A stretch of DNA of 64,000 bases from Buttiauxella agrestis ATCC 33320 (GCF_000735355.1 NZ_JMPI01000030.1:1-64000), one strand, 5' to 3'. Shown: positions 47,276 to 56,654, counted from the first letter of the stretch. A program made the numbers and translations. The notes: generated from the letters alone by a model not told the origin.

Positions 47276-49297
47276 ATGAAACTCTCAGCGTTGGCATGGC
47301 AAAATACGCCCTGGGGCAAAGCAAACGCCGGGCAATGGCGCTACGCCCTGCGTAATGCGATTGCGATGTGTCTGGCATTGACCATCGCTTATTACCTGAA
47401 TTTAGATGAGCCCTACTGGGCAATGACTTCAGCGGCGGTCGTGAGCTTCCCTACCGTCGGCGGCGTGGTCAGTAAAAGTCTGGGGCGCGTGGCAGGCAGT
47501 TTGATTGGTGCTATGGCCTCGCTGATTATTGCCGGGAATACGCTAAACGACCCGTGGTTGTTTACTTTTGCTATGGCTGCGTGGCTGGCGCTGTGCACCT
47601 GGAGCTCAAGCCATTTCCAGAATAACGTCGCGTATGCCTTTATGCTGGCGGGCTACACCGCCGCGATTATCGCTTTCCCGATGGTGAATACGGTTGAAAC
47701 CACGCAGCTGTGGGATATTACTCAGGCACGTGTTTGCGAAGTTATCGTCGGGATTTTATGCGGTGGTTTTATGATGATGGTGCTGCCCAGCACCTCTGAT
47801 GGCACCACGCTGCTGAGTGCGCTGCGAAATATGCATGCCCGTTTGCTGGAACACGCGTCGATGCTGTGGAAACCAGAAACCACCGATGCGATTCGCATGG
47901 CGCACGAAGGGGTTATCGGGCAGATTCTGACCATGAATCTTTTAAGGATTCAGGCGTTCTGGAGCCATTATCGTTTTCGCCGCCAGAATAATTTGCTCAA
48001 TTATCTGATTCATCAACAACTCCGCCTCACCAGTGTTATCTCCGGCCTGCGTCGGATGTTGATGAACTGGCCTGACCCGCCAGAAAATTTATGGCCAGTC
48101 CTGGAAGCCTTAATTAAAGAGCTGGCGCGGGAGGATACTCATAAATATCACATCGCCCGCCTGTTACAGCAGATTGCCCCCGGGGTCGATGATGACTATC
48201 GGTATCAGGCGTTCTGGCATCGTCTGCGTTATTTCTGCTGGTTGTATCTGAACAGTTCGCGATGGTTGCGTGAACTGGAAAATGCGACGCCGGTATCAGA
48301 GCTAGAACCACCGAAAACTCCGCCACTGGCGCGGCATACCGATAACACCGAGGCCTTGTGGAGCGCAGTTCGCACCTTCTGCGTAATCACCGTGACCGGA
48401 GCCTGGTGTATCAGCACCCAATGGGATGGCGGGAGCGGTGCGCTATCGCTGGCGGCAATAAGCTGCGTGCTCTATTCGTCTGTCGCCTCGCCGCTTAATT
48501 CGCTCACCTTGCTGATGCGCACATTGCTGTGGCTATCGCTATTTAGCTTCCTGGTGAAATTCGGCCTGATGGTGCAAATCACCGACCTCTGGCAGTTCCT
48601 GATTTTCTTATTGCCGCTGCTGGCGACCATGCAGTTACTCAAGCTACAACAACCCAAGCTGGCGGGCTTATGGGGGCAACTGATCGTTTTCATGGGTTCG
48701 TTTATCGCAGTGACCAACCCGCCGGTTTATGACTTTGCAGATTTCCTGAATGATAATCTGGCAAAAGTGATAGGCGTGGGCCTTTCGTGGGTGGCGTTTT
48801 CCATTCTGCGACCGGGTTCAGACACGCGGAAGAGTCGCCGCCATATTCGGGCCTTGCGACGTGGTTTTGTCGATCAGTTAAGCCGCAAACCCGTCCACAC
48901 GGAAAACCAATTTGAATCGCTGGCCTATCACCACATTAGCCAACTGAGTAACAGCAAAGATGAAACGGCGCGCCGCTGGCTGTTGCGTTGGGGAGTGGTG
49001 TTACTGAACTGCTCGCATGTAGTCTGGCAATTGCGGAGTTGGGAAACACGGTCCGACCCGCTTTCGCAGGTGCGTGATGTGTGTATTCATACCTTGCGGG
49101 ACGTGATGAGTGAACGTGGGGTTCAGCAACGATCGCTGGCAGCAACATTGCAGGAATTACAGAAAATGTCGGACACGCTTGCGCATCACCATAATGCGGA
49201 TGCCCGAGAACTCGCCGGAATCATCTGGCGGCTTTATTGTTCGCTTTCCCAACTGGAACAAGCGCCACCTGCCGGAACGTTGGCAGGCAGCCACTAG
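47276..49297 (+). CDS. ydhK: FUSC-family inner-membrane transporter YdhK
   Basis: 673 residues. Two membrane blocks of about five to six helices each (about 25-165 and 360-505), with soluble domains between and after, as in AaeB (p-hydroxybenzoate efflux). FUSC signature in [24 protein letters not shown]. It completes the ydhIJK efflux unit, and its stop is three bases from the converging sodC. Confidence 0.95.
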   Translation: MKLSALAWQNTPWGKANAGQWRYALRNAIAMCLALTIAYYLNLDEPYWAMTSAAVVSFPTVGGVVSKSLGRVAGSLIGAMASLIIAGNTLNDPWLFTFAMAAWLALCTWSSSHFQNNVAYAFMLAGYTAAIIAFPMVNTVETTQLWDITQARVCEVIVGILCGGFMMMVLPSTSDGTTLLSALRNMHARLLEHASMLWKPETTDAIRMAHEGVIGQILTMNLLRIQAFWSHYRFRRQNNLLNYLIHQQLRLTSVISGLRRMLMNWPDPPENLWPVLEALIKELAREDTHKYHIARLLQQIAPGVDDDYRYQAFWHRLRYFCWLYLNSSRWLRELENATPVSELEPPKTPPLARHTDNTEALWSAVRTFCVITVTGAWCISTQWDGGSGALSLAAISCVLYSSVASPLNSLTLLMRTLLWLSLFSFLVKFGLMVQITDLWQFLIFLLPLLATMQLLKLQQPKLAGLWGQLIVFMGSFIAVTNPPVYDFADFLNDNLAKVIGVGLSWVAFSILRPGSDTRKSRRHIRALRRGFVDQLSRKPVHTENQFESLAYHHISQLSNSKDETARRWLLRWGVVLLNCSHVVWQLRSWETRSDPLSQVRDVCIHTLRDVMSERGVQQRSLAATLQELQKMSDTLAHHHNADARELAGIIWRLYCSLSQLEQAPPAGTLAGSH

Positions 49298-49299
49298 TT

Positions 49300-49821
49300 T
49301 TACTGGATAACGCCGCAAGCGTAGCGCGCCCCACCACCGCCAAGTGGTTTCGGTTGATCGGACATATTATCGCCATCAACATGCACCATTAACGCCTTGC
49401 CTTTTACATCATCGAGTTTTTTCAGACGCGGTGCTGTAACGGGCTGGGTGGCGCTGCCGTCGTTATCGACCACCAGCACGGGTAAATCACCCAGATGACC
49501 CACACCCATTGGACCCATATGTTTGCCAGTATGTTCAGGATCAAGATGCCCACCGGCCGCTTCAGCGGCTGAAGGTTTGCCATCTTTCATAGCAGCATCA
49601 CAGCTGCCTTTGGCGTGGACATGGAACCCATGGTCGCCAGGGGGAAGTGTTCGCAGGTCCGGTGCAAAAACCAGTCCTTTATCGGTCTCGGTGATTTTGA
49701 CATTGCCAAGAGAGTGACCAATCCCCTCAGCCGTGACGAGATTCATTTGAACGTCGGTGCTTGCAGCGTGAGCTGCTCCACAACTCAATAAGACCAGTAA
49801 CGCCAGACTCATTCGCTTCAT
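49300..49821 (-). CDS. sodC: Periplasmic Cu,Zn superoxide dismutase
   Basis: 173 residues. Signal peptide 1-19 (cleavage AHA|AST). Copper ligands in GDHGFHVHAKGSCD (about 64-77); zinc-loop His and Asp in GGHLDPEHTGKHMGPMGVGHLGDLP; a further His in MVHVDGDN; disulfide Cys in GSCD and YACGVIQ. It dismutates superoxide in the periplasm. The ribosome site GGGAG is complementary to a sequence 45 bases upstream (49880-49888), so translation may be gated by a hairpin. Confidence 0.97.
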   Translation of the reverse strand: MKRMSLALLVLLSCGAAHAASTDVQMNLVTAEGIGHSLGNVKITETDKGLVFAPDLRTLPPGDHGFHVHAKGSCDAAMKDGKPSAAEAAGGHLDPEHTGKHMGPMGVGHLGDLPVLVVDNDGSATQPVTAPRLKKLDDVKGKALMVHVDGDNMSDQPKPLGGGGARYACGVIQ

Positions 49822-49825
49822 ATTT

Positions 49826-49888
49826 ATCTCCCGGATTCATGTTTACCCTGTTAAGCATAGGCCAGACAGGTGGAATCCTCCGGGAGAT
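49826..49888 (-). promoter_or_regulatory. Hairpin masking the sodC ribosome site
   Basis: ATCTCCCGG (49826-49834, which includes the complement of the sodC Shine-Dalgarno) pairs with CCGGGAGAT (49880-49888). ATTC/GAAT extends the stem after a 3-nt bulge. The loop is 45 nt. It could also act as the 3' end of ydhF. Confidence 0.45.
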
Positions 49889-49903
49889 AACTATTTTTGC
49901 GGG

Positions 49904-50800
49904 TTATGGCACGTCGTAACCCAGAGCGGCTTTACGAATGCGGAACCATTGTTGACGGCTCATATCCAGGCTCAGAGAATGAATGGCTGAACGCACACGT
50001 TCAATTTTACCGGAGCCGATAATTGGCAACGGTTTAGACGGCAAACGCATCACCCATGCGTAAACCACTTGCTCGATAGTTTCAGCACCCATCTCATTTG
50101 CTACCGCTTGTAACTCATCACGCAGCGGCTGGAAGGCTTCGTCATTAAACAGGCTACCACCGCCCAGACATGACCATGCCATCGGATGAACGCGCAACTG
50201 CTGGCATTGATCCAGCGTGCCATCAAGAATAGTCGGCTGATGTACCGGAGAAATTTCCACCTGATTGGTCGCCAGCGTAAACGGCAGACGCGATTGCAAC
50301 AATGCAAACTGAGCGGGTGTGAAGTTTGAAACGCCAAAGTGACGCACTTTGCCGCTCTGATGCAGCATAGTGAACGCTTCCGCCACTTCGTCAGCATCCA
50401 TTAAAGGATCAGGACGGTGAATTAACAGCAGGTCCAGATAGTCAGTGGCCAGGTTCTGAAGTGACTTTTCCGCGCTGCTGATGATGTGAGATTTGTCGGT
50501 GATGTAGTGCCCCAAAGCGTGATCGGGTTTTGCCGTGGTAGCAATCCCACACTTCGTAACGATTTCCATTTTTTGACGCAGATGCGGAGCCAGGCGCATT
50601 GCCTCGCCAAACGCGGCTTCACATTGATAACCACCATAGATATCAGCGTGGTCAGCAGTGGTAATACCCAGGTCGACATGCTCTTCAATAAAGCTGGCCA
50701 GTTGAGGGGCGGACATATTCCACTCCATCAAACGCCAATACCCCATCACCAGACGGGAAAGTTCTGGTCCCTGCGGGGAAATCGTAATGCGCTGTACCAT
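49904..50800 (-). CDS. ydhF: Aldo/keto reductase YdhF
   Basis: 298 residues. AKR fold: Asp and Tyr of the active site in GITTADHADIYGGYQCE (about 48-64), Lys in EIVTKCGI, His in LLIHRPDP, and FGVSNFTPAQF. NADPH site toward the end (PIIGSGKIERV). The physiological substrate is unknown. It is followed by sodC on the same strand. Confidence 0.95.
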   Translation of the reverse strand: MVQRITISPQGPELSRLVMGYWRLMEWNMSAPQLASFIEEHVDLGITTADHADIYGGYQCEAAFGEAMRLAPHLRQKMEIVTKCGIATTAKPDHALGHYITDKSHIISSAEKSLQNLATDYLDLLLIHRPDPLMDADEVAEAFTMLHQSGKVRHFGVSNFTPAQFALLQSRLPFTLATNQVEISPVHQPTILDGTLDQCQQLRVHPMAWSCLGGGSLFNDEAFQPLRDELQAVANEMGAETIEQVVYAWVMRLPSKPLPIIGSGKIERVRSAIHSLSLDMSRQQWFRIRKAALGYDVP

Positions 50801-50857
50801 AAAGCCTGTCCTCAGTGTTAAATGAATTCTGCGACTGAGTATAGAGGGATCAGGGAA

Positions 50858-51097
50858 TTAAAAAAGTGAAGGTTGTTGCGGTTCTTCGGGGGATGCGCTC
50901 TTGTTTGCACGTAATTTACGCATTAAACGCTGGCGGCATAAACGTAGCACTTCTTGTTTTTGCCCATCGCTCAGTTGCTGCCACTGAAAGCGCTCGTCAC
51001 GGCTGCGCATACACCCACGGCAAAAGCCGCGCTCATCTGACTGGCAGATCCCGCGACACGGACTTTGTATCGGGAAAAACTCTAACTGTTCAGACAC
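50858..51097 (-). CDS. YdhL, DUF1289 cysteine-rich protein
   Basis: 79 residues. DUF1289 motif with four Cys: SPCRGICQSDERGFCRGC (about 12-29), then a helical, Arg-rich C-terminus. Such small proteins probably bind a metal; function unknown. It matches ydhL of E. coli in sequence and position, upstream of ydhF. Confidence 0.92.
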   Translation of the reverse strand: MSEQLEFFPIQSPCRGICQSDERGFCRGCMRSRDERFQWQQLSDGQKQEVLRLCRQRLMRKLRANKSASPEEPQQPSLF

Positions 51098-51168
51098 TCG
51101 CCAACCTCTTCAAGCACATTGCTTCAATTGAAGCCTGACACGCAGAATGTTGCAAGCGATGCGGAGAA

Positions 51169-51185
51169 ATTAAGGTTCGCCTAAT
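51169..51185 (+). promoter_or_regulatory. PmrA-like box before the truncated eptA-type gene
   Basis: ATTAAG-GTTCG-CCTAAT: two half-sites with the 5-bp spacing of PmrA boxes (YTTAAK-N5-YTTAAK), each five of six. It resembles the pmrC (eptA) promoter box of Salmonella as I remember it. About 50 bases before the ATG. Confidence 0.5.
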
Positions 51186-51232
51186 CTTATTAAATTAGTC
51201 TACGTCCATTATATTCGTGTCGTACGGGCGTT

Positions 51233-51805
51233 ATGGAAATCAATAAAAGGTTACGGTGTAACGACTCCAGATTTAACCTGTGCTGTGCCCTTTTCTTTAC
51301 TTTGATTAATTCACTGTTCATAAAACGCGCATGGGACATCATTGCCGCGGACTCATTTCACAGCTGGATATTCGCCATTTCCGTGCCCGTGGTTTTGTTC
51401 AGCGCCTGGTTATCCCTCTTCAATCTGATTAATTTTCCGTGGATACGTAAGCCACTGCTGGTGATATTGGTGATGGGTTGTGCGGCGAACAATTACTTTA
51501 TGTTTACCTGTGGTGCAGTCATTGACTCTCATATTGTAAGTAGCGTCTTTGAAACCGACTCCCATAACGCATCCGGGTTAATAACCCCGCCATTACTGCT
51601 CTGGATCGGGCTGGCTGGACTGGTATCCGCATTGTTTCTGTCAGCGATTAAAATCCAGGCTTCACGCTGGTGGTACACCCTACTCATCCGCCTGGTCGGC
51701 GTTCTGGCGGGACTGTTGATCATTATTCTGGTGGCTTCAGTTTTTTATAGCGATTACGCATCGCTGTTCATTAGTCACAAAAACATCGTAAAAATTTTAC
51801 CCTAA
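51233..51805 (+). CDS. EptA-like membrane domain only (truncated phosphoethanolamine transferase)
   Basis: 190 residues that follow the first ~175 residues of EptA-type lipid A phosphoethanolamine transferases: five hydrophobic helices (about 17-35, 47-68, 74-93, 117-140, 150-172), with INFPWIRKPLLVILVM, GAVIDSHIVSSVFETD and VFYSDYASLFISHKN. It stops at IVKILP, just where the periplasmic sulfatase-fold catalytic domain (about 350 residues) should begin; nemR starts 41 bases later and no catalytic remnant is seen. It cannot be a working transferase. It is either a decaying remnant or a free-standing membrane domain. A PmrA-like box upstream supports origin from a regulated eptA gene. Confidence 0.75.
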   Translation: MEINKRLRCNDSRFNLCCALFFTLINSLFIKRAWDIIAADSFHSWIFAISVPVVLFSAWLSLFNLINFPWIRKPLLVILVMGCAANNYFMFTCGAVIDSHIVSSVFETDSHNASGLITPPLLLWIGLAGLVSALFLSAIKIQASRWWYTLLIRLVGVLAGLLIIILVASVFYSDYASLFISHKNIVKILP

Positions 51806-51815
51806 AAACTTGCGT

Positions 51816-51831
51816 TAGACCGACTGGTCTA
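51816..51831. promoter_or_regulatory. NemR operator before nemR
   Basis: TAGACC-GACT-GGTCTA, a perfect 6-bp-arm palindrome of the NemR-box type, 15 bases before the nemR ATG. Confidence 0.82.
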
Positions 51832-51846
51832 TTACAGTCTTTCCCC

Positions 51847-52446
51847 ATGAACAGACATCCTGACCATGACACACGCGAACACCTCCTTGCGACCGGCGAG
51901 CAGCTTTGCCTGCAACGCGGGTTCACTGGCATGGGGTTGAGCGAATTGTTAAGCACTGCCGAAGTCCCGAAAGGATCTTTCTACCATTACTTTCGCTCTA
52001 AAGAAGCGTTTGGCGTGGCGATGCTGGAGCGCTATTACACGGCTTATAACCTGCGATTGCAGCAGCACTTTTCCTGTGGCGTGGGAACGTACCGCGAAAG
52101 ATTGTTGGCCTGGTATCAGGAAACTGTTAACTGGTTTTCCCAACACGGTAGCCTGATCAGCTGTTTGACGGTCAAACTTTCGGCGGAGGTTTGCGACCTT
52201 TCAGAAGATATGCGTGCGTCGCTGAATCAAGGCTCGGCACAGATTGTTTCCCAGCTTGCAGATGCACTGGAAAAAGGTCACGCAGAGAAAAGCCTGAAAT
52301 TGACCGATTCCGCGTTCAGCCAGGCTCAGGTGATTTATGCCCTTTGGCTCGGAGCGAGCTTGCAGGCGAAGATTTCACGTAGCGCGATACCGCTGGAATG
52401 CGCCCTCGCTCACGTCACTCAATTATTAGCGGAGCCTGTCTCCTGA
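51847..52446 (+). CDS. nemR: TetR-family electrophile-sensing repressor NemR
   Basis: 199 residues. N-terminal TetR HTH (about 10-55) in GFTGMGLSELLSTAEVPKGSFYHYF. The region SCLTVKLSAEVCDLSEDMR (about 104-122) contains the cysteines by which E. coli NemR senses electrophiles, bleach and methylglyoxal, including the one equivalent to Cys106. It represses itself, nemA and gloA. An operator lies directly upstream. Confidence 0.96.
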   Translation: MNRHPDHDTREHLLATGEQLCLQRGFTGMGLSELLSTAEVPKGSFYHYFRSKEAFGVAMLERYYTAYNLRLQQHFSCGVGTYRERLLAWYQETVNWFSQHGSLISCLTVKLSAEVCDLSEDMRASLNQGSAQIVSQLADALEKGHAEKSLKLTDSAFSQAQVIYALWLGASLQAKISRSAIPLECALAHVTQLLAEPVS

Positions 52447-52484
52447 CAGGCTTTTATTTCAGTACTTTTTATTTAATCAAACAG

Positions 52485-52499
52485 TAGACGACCGGTCTA
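52485..52499. promoter_or_regulatory. Second NemR-like site before nemA
   Basis: TAGAC-GACCG-GTCTA: 5-bp arms with the same TAGAC/GTCTA ends as the nemR operator but one base shorter overall. It ends 15 bases before the nemA ATG, in the 68-base nemR-nemA gap, and suggests separate control of nemA. Confidence 0.6.
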
Positions 52500-52514
52500 T
52501 TAGAGGCGTTTTAT

Positions 52515-53612
52515 ATGTCAGCAGATAAATTATTTACTCCACTAAAAGTGGGTGCTATTACCGCCCCGAACCGTATTTTTATGGCTCCACTGACCCGACT
52601 GCGCAGCATCGTACCGGGTGATATCCCTACGCCGTTGATGGGTGAATATTACCGCCAGCGTGCCAGCTCAGGGCTTATCATCAGTGAAGCGACGCAGATT
52701 TCAGCGCAAGCGAAAGGTTATGAAGGCGCACCAGGTTTGCATAGCGATGAGCAAATTGCTGCCTGGAAGAAAATTACGGCGGGCGTTCACGCCGCAGATG
52801 GCCGTATTGCTGTGCAACTGTGGCATACCGGTCGTATTTCCCACACCAGTATTCAGCCTGGCCAGCAAGCACCGGTTGCTCCATCTGCACTTTCTGCCGG
52901 TACCCGCACTTCGCTTCGTGATGAAAACGGCCATGCCATTCGCGTCGATACATCCATGCCGCGCGCACTTGAGCTCAATGAAATTCCAGGCATCGTGAAT
53001 GACTTCCGCCAGGCGGTAGGAAACGCACGTGACGCTGGTTTTGATATGGTTGAACTGCACTCTGCACACGGTTATTTGTTGCACCAGTTCCTCTCGCCAT
53101 CCTCTAACCATCGCACCGATGAGTACGGCGGTAGCCGTGAAAACCGCGCGCGCCTGGTGCTGGAAGTGGTTGATGCTGTGAGCAAAGAATGGAGCGCTGA
53201 CCGTATTGGTATTCGTGTCTCTCCAGTCGGTTCATTCCAGAATGTGGACAACGGCCCGGATGAAGAAGCCGATGCGTTGTATCTGATTGAAGAACTGAAC
53301 AAACGTGGCATTGCTTATCTGCACATGTCTGAACCAGACTGGGCCGGCGGCAAGCCATACACCGAAGCATTCCGTCAGAAAGTACGCGAATGTTTCAACG
53401 GTGTGATCATTGGTGCAGGCGCTTATACCCCAGAAAAAGCAGAAGCATTAATCGAAAAAGGTTTGATTGACGCTGTCGCGTTTGGCCGTGATTACATCGC
53501 GAACCCTGATTTGGTTGAGCGCCTGCATCGCAATGCAGAACTCAACGCCCAGCGCCCTGAAACCTTCTACGGCGGTGGCGCTGAAGGTTATACCGATTAT
53601 CCGACCTTATAA
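52515..53612 (+). CDS. nemA: N-ethylmaleimide reductase NemA (Old Yellow Enzyme family)
   Basis: 365 residues. FMN-dependent TIM-barrel ene-reductase. Active-site His182, His185 and Tyr187 lie in [16 protein letters not shown] contacts are in MAPLTRLRS and IGAGAYTPE. It reduces N-ethylmaleimide, nitro compounds and other electrophiles with NADPH. Genes nemR-nemA-gloA form a detoxification unit. Confidence 0.97.
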   Translation: MSADKLFTPLKVGAITAPNRIFMAPLTRLRSIVPGDIPTPLMGEYYRQRASSGLIISEATQISAQAKGYEGAPGLHSDEQIAAWKKITAGVHAADGRIAVQLWHTGRISHTSIQPGQQAPVAPSALSAGTRTSLRDENGHAIRVDTSMPRALELNEIPGIVNDFRQAVGNARDAGFDMVELHSAHGYLLHQFLSPSSNHRTDEYGGSRENRARLVLEVVDAVSKEWSADRIGIRVSPVGSFQNVDNGPDEEADALYLIEELNKRGIAYLHMSEPDWAGGKPYTEAFRQKVRECFNGVIIGAGAYTPEKAEALIEKGLIDAVAFGRDYIANPDLVERLHRNAELNAQRPETFYGGGAEGYTDYPTL

Positions 53613-53629
53613 TCAGAGTCTTCCGTTGA

Positions 53630-53651
53630 TAGCGGCGTTTATTCGCCGCTA
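53630..53651 (+). terminator. Hairpin between nemA and gloA
   Basis: TAGCGGCG-TTTATT-CGCCGCTA, a perfect 8-bp stem without a good T tail. A partial terminator that still allows nemA-gloA read-through. Confidence 0.6.
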
Positions 53652-53699
53652 TACTTACCTCACATTTAGAAATTAACCTTCTAATTCTTCGAGGAATTT

Positions 53700-54107
53700 A
53701 TGCGCTTACTTCATACCATGCTGCGTGTCGGCAACCTGCAACGCTCCATCGAGTTTTACACTAACGTACTGGGCATGACCCTGCTGCGTACCAGCGAAAA
53801 CCCTAAATACAAATACTCTCTGGCCTTCGTGGGTTACGGTCCGGAAACGGAAGAAGCGGTTATTGAGCTGACTTATAACTGGGGCACCGAAAGCTATGAT
53901 TTGGGCAATGCTTACGGTCACATCGCGCTGAGCGTTGATAATGCAGCCGAAGCTTGCGAACGTATTCGCCAAAACGGTGGCAATGTGACGCGTGAAGCTG
54001 GTCCGGTCAAAGGCGGCTCCACCGTTATCGCTTTCGTTGAAGATCCAGACGGCTACAAAATTGAGCTGATCGAAAGTAAAGACGCTGGCAAAGGTCTGGG
54101 TCACTAA
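53700..54107 (+). CDS. gloA: Glyoxalase I
   Basis: 135 residues. Nickel-type lactoylglutathione lyase with all four metal ligands in place: His5, Glu56, His74 and Glu122. It converts the methylglyoxal-glutathione hemithioacetal to S-lactoylglutathione. TTCGAGGA precedes the ATG. Downstream of nemA, consistent with NemR-linked response to reactive carbonyls. Confidence 0.98.
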   Translation: MRLLHTMLRVGNLQRSIEFYTNVLGMTLLRTSENPKYKYSLAFVGYGPETEEAVIELTYNWGTESYDLGNAYGHIALSVDNAAEACERIRQNGGNVTREAGPVKGGSTVIAFVEDPDGYKIELIESKDAGKGLGH

Positions 54108-54113
54108 TACCCG

Positions 54114-54141
54114 AGTAGCGGGCATTTTTGCGCCCGCTACT
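54114..54141 (+). terminator. Hairpin after gloA
   Basis: AGTAGCGGGC / GCCCGCTACT, a perfect 10-bp stem with an 8-nt T-rich loop; no T tail follows. Confidence 0.6.
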
Positions 54142-54202
54142 GCAACCCTCCCTAAAATTTGCCATAATGCGCGCTGCTTTTTCCCCGTACTAAGAGATCC
54201 TG

Positions 54203-54856
54203 ATGTCTGACAACACGCAACTGCATAGCCTGTGCGACCGTTTTCGTGGTTTTTATCCGGTAGTCATTGATGTAGAAACTGCCGGCTTTAACGCGAAAAC
54301 CGATGCTTTACTGGAAGTCGCAGCCATCACTTTAAAGATGGATCAAGACGGCTGGTTATCGCCGGATGAAACCCTGCATTTCCATGTCGATCCGTTTGAG
54401 GGTGCAATCCTTCAGCCTGAAGCGCTGGCCTTTAATGGTATCGACCCGCACAACCCGTTGCGTGGTGCCGTCAGCGAATATGATGCGCTGCATGCGATTT
54501 TCAAAATGGTGCGTAAAGGCATCAAAGACAGCGGATGCAACCGTGCGATTATGGTCGCCCATAACGCCACATTCGATCACAGCTTTATGATGGCAGCGGC
54601 AGAACGCGCATCACTCAAACGTAACCCGTTCCATCCGTTTGTCACCTTTGATACCGCCGCGTTAAGCGGACTGGCATTAGGTCAAACGGTGTTGGCGAAA
54701 GCGTGCATCGCCGCGGGCATGCCGTTTGACAGTAGCCAGGCGCACTCTGCTCTGTATGACACCGAGCAAACAGCGCACCTGTTTTGCGAAATCGTCAATC
54801 GCTGGAAACGCTTAGGTGGCTGGCCTCTTCCGCTTCCGGCAGAGCCTGAATCTTAA
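54203..54856 (+). CDS. rnt: Ribonuclease T
   Basis: 217 residues. DEDDh exonuclease that trims tRNA and other RNA 3' ends. Exo I motif VIDVETAGF with Asp23 and Glu25; Exo II in [11 protein letters not shown]; Exo III in [12 protein letters not shown] (His and Asp). In E. coli lhr follows; here the next gene is grxD, converging. Confidence 0.97.
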   Translation: MSDNTQLHSLCDRFRGFYPVVIDVETAGFNAKTDALLEVAAITLKMDQDGWLSPDETLHFHVDPFEGAILQPEALAFNGIDPHNPLRGAVSEYDALHAIFKMVRKGIKDSGCNRAIMVAHNATFDHSFMMAAAERASLKRNPFHPFVTFDTAALSGLALGQTVLAKACIAAGMPFDSSQAHSALYDTEQTAHLFCEIVNRWKRLGGWPLPLPAEPES

Positions 54857-54860
54857 GCAT

Positions 54861-54891
54861 AAAAAAAGCGACCTAAGCCGGTCGCTTTTTT
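54861..54891. terminator. Bidirectional terminator between rnt and grxD
   Basis: AAAAAAAGCGACC-TAAGCC-GGTCGCTTTTTT, with A and T tracts on both flanks. Confidence 0.92.
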
Positions 54892-54918
54892 ATTAGCACA
54901 AAACACATGAGCAAATAA

Positions 54919-55263
54919 TTACTCTGCGTCTGACTCTTCAGATTTATGCTTCGCTGCGGTCTCTTTAATCAGAGATTGCAACTCACCACGCTGATACATT
55001 TCGATGATGATGTCGCAGCCGCCAACCAGCTCGCCATCAACCCACAGCTGCGGGAAAGTCGGCCAGTTTGCGTATTTTGGCAGCTCAGCACGGATGTCTG
55101 GGTTCTGTAAAATATCAACGTATGCGAAACGCTCGCCACAGGCAGACAGCGCCTGCACAGCCTGGGCAGAGAAACCACAGCTAGGCAGTTTCGGAGAACC
55201 TTTCATATAAAGAAGAATTGGGTTCTCGGTGATCTGTTGTTGGATTTTTTCAATAGTGCTCAT
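54919..55263 (-). CDS. grxD: Monothiol glutaredoxin 4
   Basis: 114 residues from MSTIEKIQQQ; a 25-codon upstream extension is not supported. CGFS active site at residues 29-32, preceded by KGSPKLPS, and the cis-Pro WPTFPQLWVDGELVGGCD block. It carries and transfers [2Fe-2S] clusters. The acidic C-terminus (EESDAE) is typical of the E. coli form. Confidence 0.97.
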   Translation of the reverse strand: MSTIEKIQQQITENPILLYMKGSPKLPSCGFSAQAVQALSACGERFAYVDILQNPDIRAELPKYANWPTFPQLWVDGELVGGCDIIIEMYQRGELQSLIKETAAKHKSEESDAE

Positions 55264-55625
55264 TGCTTGCTTCCTCAAACCAAGTACTGGCATTAGCCTG
55301 CCATTGTAGCGATTGACACCCTCTCCAGAAAACACCATTTTTTACAGGGTTTCTCTGTGCTGCGCGATGGAGGGACAACATGCATCAAGAATAACACTTT
55401 TCCCGCAGCGGGAAATCAGGAAATAACTATAAGCACGATCAATAAATAGCCTCACAACCATTAGTTTGGTCATTTTTTTTGCGTTCGGTAACGAAACAGG
55501 AAGAGGAATCGAAAAAGGTTATTAACTTTATTGCGCCTTATGGATTAGAATCGGCGGGTTTCGCAAAATCATACACGGGCATGATGGTATTTATCATGCA
55601 TTTATTTTAACCAGGGGAATGTCGA
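55264..55625. promoter_or_regulatory. Divergent grxD / mepH control region
   Basis: No gene in about 360 bases. A 17-bp palindrome TTTCCCGC-A-GCGGGAAA (55399-55415) lies about 135 bases upstream of grxD and could be a repressor site. The right half is AT-rich and should hold the mepH promoter; AGGGGAA lies near the mepH GTG. Confidence 0.5.
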
Positions 55626-56477
55626 GTGGCGCGGATAACAAAAACATCTATCACGCTCTGTGCTCTGCTATTTACCTTGCCGTATATACCATTGACGCAG
55701 GCGTCTGAACACGCTCGTCCCGTGGTCGCGCAAAAGGCGCACGTTGTGAAATCCACAACGAAGAGCACAGAAAAGAGCAGTAAGAGTAAACAGAAAACCA
55801 CTACCGCCAGCAAGAAAAGCACCACCACCAAGACCGCAAGCAAGAAAAAAGAAACCGCTGCCGCGAAAAGTAAAACCGTTAAAAATGCCAGCAGCACCAA
55901 AACCAAGAATCTTGCCAAAACCGACCGCAAAAAATCCTCTCAGCTCGCAAAAGTCCAGCCTGTTACTTTCACCGAAAAATGCAGTAAACCTCGCAAAGGT
56001 TACAAAACGCGTTGTGTGAAAGTTAAAGCAGAGCATCCAACGACTATTGCTCAGGCGCATAAAGTCCGCGTGCAAAAAGCACAAAAAACGGCAATGAATA
56101 AATTGATGGGCCAGATTGGCAAACCGTATCGCTGGGGAGGCACTTCGCCAAATACCGGTTTCGATTGCAGCGGTCTGGTTTACTACGCTTATAAAGACCT
56201 GGTGAAATTCCGCATTCCGCGCACCGCGAACGAGATGTACCATCTGCGTGATGCTTCTTCAGTAGACCGTGGCGAACTGGAAACAGGCGATCTGGTCTTC
56301 TTCCGCACCCGTGGTCGCGGCACCGCTGATCACGTTGGCGTGTATGTTGGCAATGGTAAATTCATCCAGTCACCTCGCACGGGTCGCGATATTCAAATCA
56401 CGTCTTTAAGTGAAGATTACTGGCAGCGCCATTATGTGGGTGCCAAACGCGTTATGACCTCAAAAACCATTCGCTAA
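55626..56477 (+). CDS. mepH: Peptidoglycan DD-endopeptidase MepH (NlpC/P60)
   Basis: 283 residues from a GTG; the nearby ATG is out of frame. Signal peptide 1-26 (cleavage TQA|SE). A long Lys/Ser/Thr/Ala-rich linker runs about 28-115, then the NlpC/P60 domain from about 155: catalytic Cys in GFDCSGLVYYAYKD, His in TADHVGVYVGNGKF, and third residue near SPRTGRD. It cleaves mDAP-D-Ala crosslinks to let the wall grow. The linker is basic and low-complexity. Confidence 0.95.
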   Translation: MARITKTSITLCALLFTLPYIPLTQASEHARPVVAQKAHVVKSTTKSTEKSSKSKQKTTTASKKSTTTKTASKKKETAAAKSKTVKNASSTKTKNLAKTDRKKSSQLAKVQPVTFTEKCSKPRKGYKTRCVKVKAEHPTTIAQAHKVRVQKAQKTAMNKLMGQIGKPYRWGGTSPNTGFDCSGLVYYAYKDLVKFRIPRTANEMYHLRDASSVDRGELETGDLVFFRTRGRGTADHVGVYVGNGKFIQSPRTGRDIQITSLSEDYWQRHYVGAKRVMTSKTIR

Positions 56478-56495
56478 TCCCTCTTCGTAAAAACT

Positions 56496-56530
56496 CGCAC
56501 TTGCCCATAAACGGGTAAGTGCGTTTCTCT
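56496..56530 (+). terminator. Rho-independent terminator after mepH
   Basis: CGCACTTGCCC / GGGTAAGTGCG, an 11-bp stem with one G-U, 6-nt loop, then TTTCTCTTTT. Confidence 0.88.
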
Positions 56531-56654
56531 TTTGCTTTTCCTTTCAATTTGTTAACCTAAACCCGCACTAAAAGTGTTTATTTAACAATAGATACCCTAA
56601 CTCATTTGAGTCAACGATGCGGCTCGAAGAATGACGGGTAATAAGGAGTTTGCA

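Noticed and set aside
51181-51198. CTAATCTTATTAAATTAG as an operator palindrome
   Set aside because: The inner positions mismatch and it overlaps the better-supported PmrA-like box.
55741-55960. Low-complexity basic tract as a possible foreign or broken segment
   Set aside because: It is the normal Lys/Ser/Thr-rich linker of MepH; the frame is open and the catalytic domain intact.
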